Part shown: piece after piece, positions 5,883 through 12,966 of the stretch
Layout of the letters: each line of letters begins with the position of its first letter
How positions within the stretch are numbered: the first letter of the stretch is position 1
NCBI GenBank assembly: GCA_022822245.1
Contig: JAJECB010000427.1
Location: forward strand, 1-18,640
DNA: 18,640 nucleotides
Direction of reading: 5' to 3'
Source: Gammaproteobacteria bacterium
Lineage (GTDB): Bacteria; Pseudomonadota; Gammaproteobacteria; HK1
Notes under the pieces: model-generated
The model's input: only the letters and a program-made list of their open reading frames with translations
Databases searched by the model: none
What the model was told of the DNA's origin: nothing
Position numbers and translations under genes: made by a program

Positions 5883-6309
5883 TCACTGCCCCTCGATGTA
5901 GTCGGCCAAGCCCCCGCAGCACGCCACCGTCCGCGTATCCGCCGAAGACCCAGCGGCGCTCTCGCTGGTCACCGTCGCGGATCTCGGAGAGCGCGAGCGA
6001 CGTCAGCTCGACGAGCGCCAGCCGGCCGGCCAAAGACTCCGAGACGTGACGCATCAGCGACGGCGACACGGAGCCGAGCAGCAGGAACCGGCCGTTCCGG
6101 CCACGGTCCTCGTCGATCGCGCCGCGAAGACGCGCGAAGATCTCCGGCCACGCCTGCGCCTCGTCCAGGACGACGAGATCGGGAGAGACTGCCACCCGGT
6201 CTCACTCGAGGTCCAGGCGCAGGCGATCGGGGTCCTGTTCGAGATCGAAGTATCGGCCCCCGAGGGAACGGGCGAGCGTCGTCTTGCCACCTTGGCGCGG
6301 CCCGACCAT
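5883..6309 (-). pseudogene. AAA ATPase of the DUF4143 group, broken by an in-frame stop and 3' decay
   Basis: From ATG 6309 the frame reads MVGPRQGGKTTLARSLGGRY (Walker A), then FDLEQDPDRLRLDLE and a TGA at 6202-6204. It continues in frame DRVAVSPDLVVLDEAQAWPE (Walker B), with RFLLLGSVSPSL as sensor 1 and LALVELTSLALSEI. Relatives have Trp at the stop (LEWDRV), so TGG to TGA is the likely change. After GGYADGGVLRG the frame drifts, and a neighbouring frame continues briefly as LADYIEGQ before stopping, so the DUF4143 nuclease-like C-terminal half is absent. Intact members are ~380-450 residues, often found with toxin-antitoxin genes, and their function is poorly known. About 20 residues that usually precede Walker A may lie upstream without a clear start. 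Confidence 0.75.
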
Positions 6310-6386
6310 CGCGACGTCGGAAGCGAGCCCAGGTGATTGCGCGGCACGGGGGGATCTTTCTCGGAATCACGTCGGTTTCGTGCAGA

Positions 6387-6404
6387 ATAGAAATTGATTT
6401 CTAT
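6387..6404. promoter_or_regulatory. AT-rich inverted repeat upstream of the ATPase remnant
   Basis: ATAGAAA-TTGA-TTTCTAT is a perfect 7-bp dyad in the only AT-rich stretch of this part, 80 bases upstream of the ATPase ATG (6309) on the minus strand. A 10-bp palindrome, TCGAATTCGA, follows at 6411-6420. It is a plausible promoter or operator region for the ATPase gene. Confidence 0.4.
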
Positions 6405-6499
6405 CTTGTATCGAATTCGATTCAGCAATCGATTGGGCCAACGGACCGGGCCGTGCCGGCAGAATGCCCTCCCCTCCTTTTCATCTGCACCCTTACGAA

Positions 6500-6631
6500 C
6501 GAAACAGGAGGGTGTCTTGTGCTCTCGACGTACGAAACAGGGGGGTGTTTCATGCAACGGACACGCGAAACAGGGGGGTGTCTGGTGCAGTCAGTGCAGG
6601 AAATCGGGGGTGCGGGCATGAACCGAAGGGG
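6500..6631. repeat. 33-bp tandem repeat, three full copies plus a degenerate fourth
   Basis: Copies start at 6500, 6533 and 6566, with a diverged one at 6599. Each opens with CGAAACAGG(A/G)GGGTGT, followed by ~17 less conserved bases that still share a (G/A)TGC element. The period is exactly 33, a multiple of three, and no stop falls inside, so several frames on both strands are open across it. It fills the spacer between the ATPase remnant and the M24-family gene. Its role is unknown. Confidence 0.85.
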
Positions 6632-6697
6632 AATTTCCGTTATCAAGCAGCGCGTACGGCTACGCTCGAGCCTGCACGGCGGTCGGAGGACAAGACG

Positions 6698-7897
6698 GTG
6701 AACGAGACGCCAGCCATCGACGCCATCGACGAGCGGGCGGTGCGCGCGCATCGCGCGGAGCGTATCCGGCACGAGCTCCGCCGCCAGCAGCACGAGGCGG
6801 TGCTCGTGGTGGACCCCATCAACCTTCGCTACGCGACCGGCACGCGCAACATGCAGGTGTGGACGATGCACAACATCGTCCGCTACGCGCTCGCGTTCGC
6901 GGACGGCCCGACGGTGCTCTTCGACCTCGCGACCGGGCGGCACCTGAGCGCGGGGCTCGAGAGCGTGAGCGAGGTCCGCTCGTCGGTGCCCTTCGACTAC
7001 ATGCTGGTCGCGGACAACGCGAAGCGGATGGCGGCCCGCTGGGCGGCGCAGATCCGCGAGACCCTCCGCGAACACGGGTGCGCCGCCGACACCCTCGCCG
7101 TCGACCGGGCCGACACCCTCATGGTCCGGGCCCTCGACGCGCTCGGAACGTGCGTCGTCGACGGAAAGTCGGTCCTCGAGCACGCGCGCGCCATCAAGTC
7201 GGCGGAGGAGATCCGGGCGTTCCGCGCCTCCCTCGCCACCTGCGAGGCGAGCGTGCGCTCCCTCCATGAATTCGCGGTCCCCGGCGTCACGGAGTCAGAA
7301 GCCTTCGGCCATCTCGTCGGCGAGAGCATCGCCCGTGGCGGCGAGTACCCGGAAACGCGGCTCCTCACCGCCGGCCCGCACACGAACCCGTGGTTCCGGG
7401 AGGCATCCGACCGCGCGATGCAGGCGGGCGAGCTCCTCTCCTTCGACACCGACCTCATCGGCCCCATGGGCTTCTACAACGACCTCTCGCGGAGCTGGGT
7501 GATCGGCGGCCGGCGCCCGACCCGCACCCAGGCGACCCTCCTCGACCTCGCCCGCGAGCAGATCGCCCACAACATCGATCTCCTTCGCCCCGGCGTCTCC
7601 TTCGTCGAGTACGCAACCCGGGCGTTCCGCCTCCCCGACGCCTACCTCGCCAATCGTTACGCCGACCTCGTCCACGGCTGCGGGCTCGGCGTCGAGTATC
7701 CCTTCGTCCTCTACCCCGAGGACGCGGACGACGGCATGTACGACGGGCGCTTCGAGGCGAACGTGATCGTCTGCGTCGAGAGCTATGTCGGCGCGCTCGA
7801 TGGCCCGGAGGGGGTCAAGCTCGAGGAGCCGGTCCTCATCACCGAGAGCGGCCCCGAAGTGTTGACCGCGCTTCCGCTCGACGCGGCCGATTTCTGA
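6698..7897 (+). CDS. DddP-like M24-family metalloenzyme
   Basis: The 399-residue protein has a creatinase-like N-terminal domain (LVVDPINLRYATGTRNMQVW) and a C-terminal pita-bread fold. Asp250 and Asp252 (FDTD), Asp262 (YND), His326 (VHG), Glu361 (CVES) and Glu376 (KLEE) fall at exactly the spacing of the six metal ligands that I recall for the DMSP lyase DddP (295, 297, 307, 371, 406, 421). Tyr321 matches Tyr366. The presumed catalytic base, Asp377 of DddP, corresponds to Val332 here (HGCGLGVEYP). DMSP cleavage is therefore doubtful, and a peptidase-like or lyase role on another substrate is possible. GTG at 6698 was chosen because GGAGG lies eight bases upstream. Upstream codons are the 33-bp repeats. 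An L-serine dehydratase gene follows after 120 bases. Confidence 0.85.
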   Translation: MNETPAIDAIDERAVRAHRAERIRHELRRQQHEAVLVVDPINLRYATGTRNMQVWTMHNIVRYALAFADGPTVLFDLATGRHLSAGLESVSEVRSSVPFDYMLVADNAKRMAARWAAQIRETLREHGCAADTLAVDRADTLMVRALDALGTCVVDGKSVLEHARAIKSAEEIRAFRASLATCEASVRSLHEFAVPGVTESEAFGHLVGESIARGGEYPETRLLTAGPHTNPWFREASDRAMQAGELLSFDTDLIGPMGFYNDLSRSWVIGGRRPTRTQATLLDLAREQIAHNIDLLRPGVSFVEYATRAFRLPDAYLANRYADLVHGCGLGVEYPFVLYPEDADDGMYDGRFEANVIVCVESYVGALDGPEGVKLEEPVLITESGPEVLTALPLDAADF

Positions 7898-8017
7898 CGG
7901 GAAGAGAACGTTTCCTGTCGCATTCGGGCAAGAGAATCTTCCCCTTCGCGATACCGTGACGGTCCCGTTTCGGGGCGCAGGCAACTTTCGGGCATCACCG
8001 TCGAGTATTCACCATGG

Positions 8018-9442
8018 ATGTTCCCGTACCCGATGTTTCTCAGCGTATTCGACGTGTTCAAGGTCGGTATCGGCCCGTCCTCGTCCCACACGATGGGGCC
8101 GATGGCAGCGGCCGGCGCCTTTCTCGAGCTGCTCGCGGGTAGATTCCGGGAAGGATCGCCGCCCGGGGCTTCGCTCCGGATCCGGGTCCACCTCCACGGC
8201 TCACTCGCGTTCACCGGCAAGGGCCATGCGACGGACCGGGCGGTCATGCTTGGCCTCCTCGGCCACCGGGCCGCCGACCTCGACGTCGAGCTCGCCGAGA
8301 GCGATCTTGCCGACCTCAGCCTTCGAAAGCGCCTTCCATCTCCGCCCGAGACCGGCCTCGTCCTCGCGTTCGATCCGACGGACGACCTCGTCTTCGACCG
8401 CGGCCCGCCCCTCCCCGGGCACCCCAACGGTCTCCGGTTCGAGGCGATCGATCGGGACGGGATCTCGTATCTCGATCAGGTCTACTACTCGACGGGGGGC
8501 GGCTTCATCGTGACCGAGGAGGAGCTTGCCGACGCGGCGAACACGAAGGCGGGCGGCGACACGGACGCGGAGTTCCCGTTCCCCTTCGACACCGCGGTGG
8601 CGATGCTCAAGATGGCGCGCGCGAGCGGCATGAGCATCGCCGAGATGAAGCGGGCGAACGAGCGCATCCTCCTCTCCGACGGGGAGCTCGATTCGGGCCT
8701 GTGGACGCTCTGGGTCGCAATGAGCGAGTGCATGAATCGCGGCCTCGCCACCCACGGCGAGCTTCCGGGCGGGCTTTGCGTCAGGCGCCGAGCCCGCGCG
8801 CTCCATGAGCAGTTGCGCCGCGAGCAGGGCTCCAACCGGGCGCAGCCGCACGTGGTCACCGACTGGCTCAACGTCTACGCGATGGCCGTCAACGAGGAGA
8901 ACGCGGGCGGGGGCAAGGTGGTCACCGCCCCGACCAACGGCGCGGCCGGCGTCATTCCGGCCGTCATCCGCTACTACCTCGACCATTGCGTCGGCGGCGA
9001 CGACGACCGCGTCGCCGAGTTCCTGCTCACCGCCGCCGCCATCGGAGGGATCATCAAGCACAACGCGTCGATCTCGGGCGCCGACGCCGGCTGCCAGGCG
9101 GAGGTCGGCTCCGCCGCCGCGATGGCCGCCGCCGGTCTTTGCGCCGTCCTCGACGGGACGCCCGCCCAGGTCGAGAACGCGGCCGAAATCGCACTCGAGC
9201 ACCACCTCGGGATGACCTGCGACCCCGTCGCGGGTCTCGTCCAGGTCCCCTGCATCGAGCGAAACGGCATCGGCGCGAACAAGGCGGTCGCCGCCGCCTC
9301 CCTCGCGCTCCGCGGCGACGGCACCCACTTCATGCCCCTCGACAACTGCATCTCCGCGATGTGGGAGACCGGCCAGGAGATGAGCCTTCGCTTCAAGGAG
9401 ACGAGCCTCGGCGGCCTCGCCGTCAACCTGCCCCAGTGCTGA
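8018..9442 (+). CDS. sdaA: L-serine ammonia-lyase (iron-sulfur L-serine dehydratase), single chain
   Basis: It converts L-serine to pyruvate and ammonia in the cytosol with a 4Fe-4S cluster. The 474 residues contain the N-terminal beta domain ([20 protein letters not shown]) and the alpha domain ([17 protein letters not shown], then [20 protein letters not shown]). Cys359, Cys401 (GMTCDP) and Cys412 (VPCIER) are the cluster ligands. The last residue is Cys474. All four fall at the same spacing I recall for the Legionella enzyme (343, 385, 396, 458), in which the terminal Cys caps the cluster. The start is ATG 8018 or, closer to the family N-terminus (MFLSVFD), ATG 8033, and neither has a clear ribosome site. 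The spacer 7898-8017 contains the dyad ACCGT-G-ACGGT at 7953-7963. Confidence 0.95.
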   Translation: MFPYPMFLSVFDVFKVGIGPSSSHTMGPMAAAGAFLELLAGRFREGSPPGASLRIRVHLHGSLAFTGKGHATDRAVMLGLLGHRAADLDVELAESDLADLSLRKRLPSPPETGLVLAFDPTDDLVFDRGPPLPGHPNGLRFEAIDRDGISYLDQVYYSTGGGFIVTEEELADAANTKAGGDTDAEFPFPFDTAVAMLKMARASGMSIAEMKRANERILLSDGELDSGLWTLWVAMSECMNRGLATHGELPGGLCVRRRARALHEQLRREQGSNRAQPHVVTDWLNVYAMAVNEENAGGGKVVTAPTNGAAGVIPAVIRYYLDHCVGGDDDRVAEFLLTAAAIGGIIKHNASISGADAGCQAEVGSAAAMAAAGLCAVLDGTPAQVENAAEIALEHHLGMTCDPVAGLVQVPCIERNGIGANKAVAAASLALRGDGTHFMPLDNCISAMWETGQEMSLRFKETSLGGLAVNLPQC

Positions 9443-9519
9443 CACGACCCGCTCTCGCGCCGTGTGAGTCACGATGCGGTCTCTGGTCCTCCGCCAACGA
9501 CATGCTTCTTGAATTCTTG

Positions 9520-9561
9520 ACTGGACAGCAACACAATCTAGCCAGATAATCTGTCCAGATT
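9520..9561. promoter_or_regulatory. Nested palindromes upstream of the Phd/VapC operon
   Basis: CTGGACAG (9520-9527) and CTGTCCAG (9550-9557) form a perfect 8-bp inverted repeat. Overlapping it, CAATCT (9533) and AGATTG (ends 9561) bound a 29-bp imperfect palindrome centred at 9547. TTGACT at 9516-9521 may be a -35 element. The cluster ends 20 bases before the antitoxin ATG, as expected for an antitoxin-bound autoregulatory operator. Confidence 0.55.
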
Positions 9562-9581
9562 GAGAGAGCGGACGAAGACCC

Positions 9582-9836
9582 ATGTACGAGTGGGCACTAC
9601 AGGACGCGAAGAATCGCTTCAGCGCCGTTGTTGATGCGGCTCTCGCAGGAGCGCCTCAGCGGGTCACGCGGCGCGGCAAGCCTGCGGTCGTGGTGGTCTC
9701 GGTTGAGGAATACGAGCGCCTTCGACATCTCGAGCGGGTGCAGGCGCCAAGCCTTCCCGAACTGCTGCTCGCAATTCCGCAGGACAACGGGGAGTTCGAG
9801 AGGCTTCAATTGGCGCCTCGTTCGTTCGACCTCTGA
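9582..9836 (+). CDS. Phd/YefM-type antitoxin
   Basis: The 84-residue protein begins MYEWALQDAKNRFSAVVDAA and has RVTRRGKPAVVVVSVEEYER, the N-terminal DNA-binding and dimerisation domain of the Phd/YefM family (WxLQDAKxxFSxLVxxA, then RxGxxxVVVxSxxxYxxL). The last ~30 residues (APSLPELLLAIPQDNGEFER) should form the toxin-wrapping tail. The gene overlaps the PIN toxin start by one base (TGATG). It neutralises the toxin and likely represses the operon at 9520-9561. All expected parts are present and intact. Confidence 0.9.
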   Translation: MYEWALQDAKNRFSAVVDAALAGAPQRVTRRGKPAVVVVSVEEYERLRHLERVQAPSLPELLLAIPQDNGEFERLQLAPRSFDL

Positions 9837-10249
9837 TGTACCTGATCGACACGGATGTCCTCTCGGCGTTGCGAAGACGCGAGCGCAACCCGGACATCGT
9901 TGAATGGATATCCGGGCAGAGGACGACCGACCTCTACCTGAGCGTCGTTTCCGTCGGCGAAATCGAACGGGGAATCATTCAGCAACAACGCCACAATCCG
10001 GCGTTTGCACGCGCGCTTGCGGATTGGCTTGACAGCGTCCTCGCCCTGTACGGGGCGCGGATCCTGTCCGTGAACCTGGCCGAGGCGCGGCGTTGGGGCC
10101 GCCTTTCCGGTGACATTGGCCACGAAGGCGCCGATCTGCTGATTGCGGCTACCGCGATTGAGCACGGTCTGACGGTCGTGACCGGCAATGTCCGGCATTT
10201 CGAGCCGACCGGGGTTCCGGTGGTGAACCCGTTTTCTTCGCTCGTCTGA
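9836..10249 (+). CDS. vapC: PIN-domain ribonuclease toxin (VapC/FitB type)
   Basis: The 137-residue protein has the PIN-domain acidic residues in order. They are Asp5/Asp7 in MYLIDTDVLSAL, Glu42 in SVGEIERG, and the Asp in HEGADLLIAATAIE near residue 100. TGNVRHFEPTGVPVVNPF forms the typical FitB-like end. Such toxins cleave RNA, often tRNA, with Mg or Mn. The ATG overlaps the antitoxin stop by one base, ensuring coupled translation. In the last motif Asn replaces the fourth acidic residue, which is common in this subgroup. The gene ends seven bases before the convergent dioxygenase-like gene. Confidence 0.9.
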   Translation: MYLIDTDVLSALRRRERNPDIVEWISGQRTTDLYLSVVSVGEIERGIIQQQRHNPAFARALADWLDSVLALYGARILSVNLAEARRWGRLSGDIGHEGADLLIAATAIEHGLTVVTGNVRHFEPTGVPVVNPFSSLV

Positions 10250-10256
10250 ACCTTCG

Positions 10257-10928
10257 TCAGGCCGGGGCGAGGACGAAGTCGAAGCGCCCGCGCCACACGC
10301 CGTCGGCTCCGGGGCGCCCGAGGCGCATCACGAGGTCGTCGCGGAAGATGGAGTCCCGGGCGTTGGCGGCCTCGAGGTCCGGGAAGTAGACCTGGGTGGT
10401 GAGGAGGCGGGTCACCTCTCCCTGCACCATGACGTGGATGTGCGCCGTCCGCCCGCCGTATCGCTTCGACCGGATCGTCTCGAACCGGAACGCCCCCGCC
10501 GCATCCGTGAACTGGTGGCCCCGGTAGCGATAGCCCTGGTTGTCGTAGCGGCCCCGCTCGTCACAGTGCCAGATGTCGACGACCGCGCCCGCCAGCGGCC
10601 GGCAGTCGGGGGTGAGGACGAGACCCTCGAAGACGAGCGGCTCGCCCGCCGTGCCCGGTTCACGCAGGTTCGAACGCCGAGGCGTCCCCGGCGTATAGAA
10701 CGGCCCCGCCGTCTGCCGCCGGGTGCCCGGAGTGCAGGAGAGCGGCGGCGACAGCCCGAGCCCGCGATCCGGGGCCGGACCCGTGAACGGGTAGTCGAGG
10801 GAGGTCGAGCGCGCGCCCGCGAGGAAGGGCAGGGCAGCAAGGCTGGCGATGCCCCCCGCCGCTGCGGCAGCCAAGCCGGCGAGCGCGCGCCGGCGCGTGA
10901 CGAGGCGCGTGAGTCTGCGTGACCTCAT
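10257..10928 (-). CDS. Tat-exported intradiol ring-cleavage dioxygenase-like protein
   Basis: The 223-residue protein opens with a twin-arginine signal: TRRRALAGL at residues 11-19, then an Ala-rich hydrophobic stretch to about residue 40. The mature part has the intradiol beta-sandwich with RQTAGPFY, and the non-haem iron ligands Tyr128 (ERGRYDNQG), Tyr157 (KRYGG), His163 and His165 (AHIH). Cytosolic catechol or protocatechuate dioxygenases cleave aromatic rings between the two hydroxyls. This secreted subgroup is less well studied, and its substrate is unknown. ATG 10928 was chosen because the Tat n-region starts there. An upstream start at 11015 would add a Pro/Gly-rich stretch of no clear use. 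No other aromatic-degradation gene is nearby. Confidence 0.85.
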   Translation of the reverse strand: MRSRRLTRLVTRRRALAGLAAAAAGGIASLAALPFLAGARSTSLDYPFTGPAPDRGLGLSPPLSCTPGTRRQTAGPFYTPGTPRRSNLREPGTAGEPLVFEGLVLTPDCRPLAGAVVDIWHCDERGRYDNQGYRYRGHQFTDAAGAFRFETIRSKRYGGRTAHIHVMVQGEVTRLLTTQVYFPDLEAANARDSIFRDDLVMRLGRPGADGVWRGRFDFVLAPA

Positions 10929-11070
10929 GCGACAAGGATAGCCTGCCCGCGCCTCCTTCGCAGGCGGGCCGCCGCGTCCTCCCTTCCGCGGGTCGCTGCT
11001 GGGCAGGTCCGGCACCGCGCCTCGGCCTGTTCCCGCCCTTGACAGTCAGTCCGATTCGGGCGCGGGCGCC

Positions 11071-11868
11071 CTATTCTTCGCCGCTCGCCGGTTCGAACTC
11101 CGGGGCGGCGGTCCGCGACGCCCGCGCGTATGCCATGCCGCCGTCGACCGCGAGGGTCTCGCCGCTCACGTAGCGTGCCGCGTCCGACGCGAGGAACACG
11201 ATGACATCGGCGATGTCGTCCGCCTCGCCCCAGCGCTTGAGGGGGATCTGCGCCGCCATGTCCTCGATGAGCCCGGGCACGGTGGCCCGGCTCTCCTCCC
11301 AGATGGCGGTCGCGATGAGCCCCGGGTTGATCGCGTTGACCCGGATCCCCTTCGGCCCCCAGTCGGCCGCGAGCGCCCGTGACATCGCGTCCACCGCCCC
11401 CTTGGTCGCGGCGTAGGCGACCCGGCCGAGCGGCCCCCGGAGGCTCGCGATGGACGAGACGTTGATGACCGAGCCGCCGCCCCGCTCGATCATCGCGGGC
11501 GCGAGTCCGATGGCGAGCATGAGGAGCGAGCGGACGTTGACCGCGTAGACGAGGTCGAGCTCCGCCTCGGTCAGGGCTTCGGGGGTGCGCCGCATGGGCA
11601 TGCCGGCGTTGTTGACGAGCACGTCGATCCCACCGGTCGCGGCGAGCACCGCGCGGGCGAGGTCCGTACCCGCCCCGGGCGGGGCGAGATCCGCGGGGAT
11701 GACGACCGGGTCGTTCGCCATTCCGGCTGCGACGCGTTCGAGGTCGCCCGCCGAACGCCCGGTGAGGATCACCCGGGCCCCCGCCGCATCGAGGGCGCGC
11801 GCCGCCGCCTCCCCGATGCCGCGGCTCGCCCCGGTGACGAGTGCCGTCTTCGATGCGAGCCCCGTCAT
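11071..11868 (-). CDS. Short-chain dehydrogenase/reductase (SDR) family oxidoreductase
   Basis: The 265-residue classical SDR shows the cofactor motif TGASRGIG (12-19), NNAG (86-89), Asn111, and the catalytic Ser138 (or 139)/Tyr152/Lys156 (VSSIAS, then YAATK). It also has NAINPGLIATAI and a C-terminal YVSGETLAVDGG. The closest general class is 3-oxoacyl-ACP reductase or gluconate/glucose dehydrogenase-like. Arg38 in LTGRS suggests NADPH preference. Substrate cannot be fixed from sequence. The start is ATG 11868, which gives the normal SDR length. A 6-bp GC hairpin (11058-11071) overlaps and directly follows the stop on this strand, without a T-run. Confidence 0.9.
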   Translation of the reverse strand: MTGLASKTALVTGASRGIGEAAARALDAAGARVILTGRSAGDLERVAAGMANDPVVIPADLAPPGAGTDLARAVLAATGGIDVLVNNAGMPMRRTPEALTEAELDLVYAVNVRSLLMLAIGLAPAMIERGGGSVINVSSIASLRGPLGRVAYAATKGAVDAMSRALAADWGPKGIRVNAINPGLIATAIWEESRATVPGLIEDMAAQIPLKRWGEADDIADVIVFLASDAARYVSGETLAVDGGMAYARASRTAAPEFEPASGEE

Positions 11869-12039
11869 GTCGCGGTGCCGCCGGCCGCGCCGGCGCCGCG
11901 GTTCCCGTGGCCGGGTGCGTGCGCCCCCCGCCCCCACACCGGATGCGATGGCCGAAGCCGCTCGTCGCCGCGCTTCATCGATGCCTCTCCCGTCTCGACT
12001 CGTCCGCCCCCCGGACGCGCCTCGTTCTACAAGAATGTC

Positions 12040-12079
12040 CGGACCGGCTCAACCGGGGGCCGGTCCAGGGGCCGGTCCG
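12040..12079. repeat. GC-rich direct and inverted repeats in the SDR / enoyl-CoA hydratase spacer
   Basis: GGGGCCGGTCC occurs twice, at 12056-12066 and 12068-12078. CGGACCGG (12040-12047) pairs perfectly with CCGGTCCG (12072-12079). A short CGCCCCG repeat follows near 12098. This lies in the divergent spacer 11869-12164, which otherwise holds no recognisable gene. It could be a regulator site for one of the two promoters or simply low-complexity GC sequence. Confidence 0.4.
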
Positions 12080-12164
12080 CCCGTTGGCCCGGTTGCCCCG
12101 CGCCCCGCGCCCCGCGGGACCGGGATAAGCTATCCGCATCCGGGTCGAGCCGCCAGAGGTCAAT

Positions 12165-12917
12165 GTGGCGAACGTCTCTCTCGAGCACGGGGACGGGTGT
12201 GTCCTGGTCCGCCTCGCCTCCGGCACGGCCAACACGCTGACGACGGCGGTCCTTCGGGAGATCTCGTCCGCGGTCGAGGCGGCGGGGGGCTCGGCCCGCG
12301 GGATGATGCTCTGCGGCGGCGACAAGTTCTTTTGCAACGGCGTCGACCTCGACTGGGCCCTCGCGGAGTCGCGGGCCGGCATCCGCGAGATGTTCCTCGA
12401 GCTCGGGCGGCTCATCCTCGCCCTCCTCGAGTCGCCATGCCCCGTCGTCGGCGTCGTCCGGGGCCACGCCACCGGCGCCGGCCTCGCCCTCTTCCTCGCC
12501 TGCGACTACCGCTACGCGGCGACCGGCCGCGTCCTCCTCGGGAAGCCCGAGATCCGCCTCGGGGTGCCCAACCCGTACTACGGCGACCAGCTCCTTCGCT
12601 TCGTCGCGGGGGACTTCGTCGCCTCCGACCTCATCTGCACCGGGAAGCTCATCCCGGCCGACGAGGGCCGCGCCCTCGGCCTCGTCCACGAGACGCGGGC
12701 GAAGACGGAGATCGAGAAAGCCGCCTGGGAGAAGCTGCTCTCGCTCCGCGACCTCGCCCCCGCCGCCTTCGCGGAGTCCAAGCGCATGCGCCTCGGCCGG
12801 TTCTGCGCCGACCTCCGCGAGCAGATGCCGTCCCGCGTCGCGCGCCAGGTCGAGATCTGGCACGGCGAGGATGCGCAGACCAGGCTCCGCGCCGCTGCCG
12901 AGCGCCTCCGGCGCTGA
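12165..12917 (+). CDS. Enoyl-CoA hydratase/isomerase family protein
   Basis: The 250-residue crotonase-fold protein has the oxyanion-hole segments CGGDKFFCNGVDLD (about 50-63) and GHATGAGLALFLACDYR (about 104-120), then GKPEIRLGVPNPYYGDQLLR. The Glu in PEIRLG matches one catalytic glutamate of crotonase. The usual second one in a GAGGTQ stretch is not present, so an enoyl-CoA isomerase role is at least as likely as hydratase. GTG 12165 is the start, with AGAGG six bases upstream. It is divergent from the SDR gene and 49 bases upstream of the carboxylate-amine ligase gene, possibly one transcript. An ATG two bases earlier is in another frame. Confidence 0.88.
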   Translation: MANVSLEHGDGCVLVRLASGTANTLTTAVLREISSAVEAAGGSARGMMLCGGDKFFCNGVDLDWALAESRAGIREMFLELGRLILALLESPCPVVGVVRGHATGAGLALFLACDYRYAATGRVLLGKPEIRLGVPNPYYGDQLLRFVAGDFVASDLICTGKLIPADEGRALGLVHETRAKTEIEKAAWEKLLSLRDLAPAAFAESKRMRLGRFCADLREQMPSRVARQVEIWHGEDAQTRLRAAAERLRR

Positions 12918-12966
12918 TCCGGGGTCCGGTGCACCCCTCCATGCTGCTTCAGTTCAAGGAACATCG

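Noticed and set aside
6202..6204. TGA read as Trp (alternative genetic code)
   Set aside because: Many intact genes here end in TGA, for example hicB, fucU and the serine dehydratase, so TGA is a normal stop and the ATPase codon is a nonsense change.
6500..6631. A CRISPR array, because conserved cores alternate with variable stretches
   Set aside because: The unit is only 33 bases in total with a ~17-base core and ~16-base tails that are themselves related. True arrays have 23-40 base repeats plus 25-45 base unique spacers, and no cas gene is present.
6464..6697. An N-terminal extension of the M24-family protein through the repeats
   Set aside because: The frame is open, but GTG 6698 has an ideal GGAGG site and matches the family start, and the repeat-encoded residues have no family counterpart.
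7898..8017. A riboswitch upstream of the serine dehydratase
   Set aside because: Only one short dyad (7953-7963) is visible. I could not build the stems or conserved cores of glycine, SAM or cobalamin riboswitches.
10434..10922. Plus-strand open frame of 162 codons antisense to the dioxygenase gene
   Set aside because: It is Arg/Pro-rich shadow translation of a well-supported gene on the other strand and has no ribosome site.
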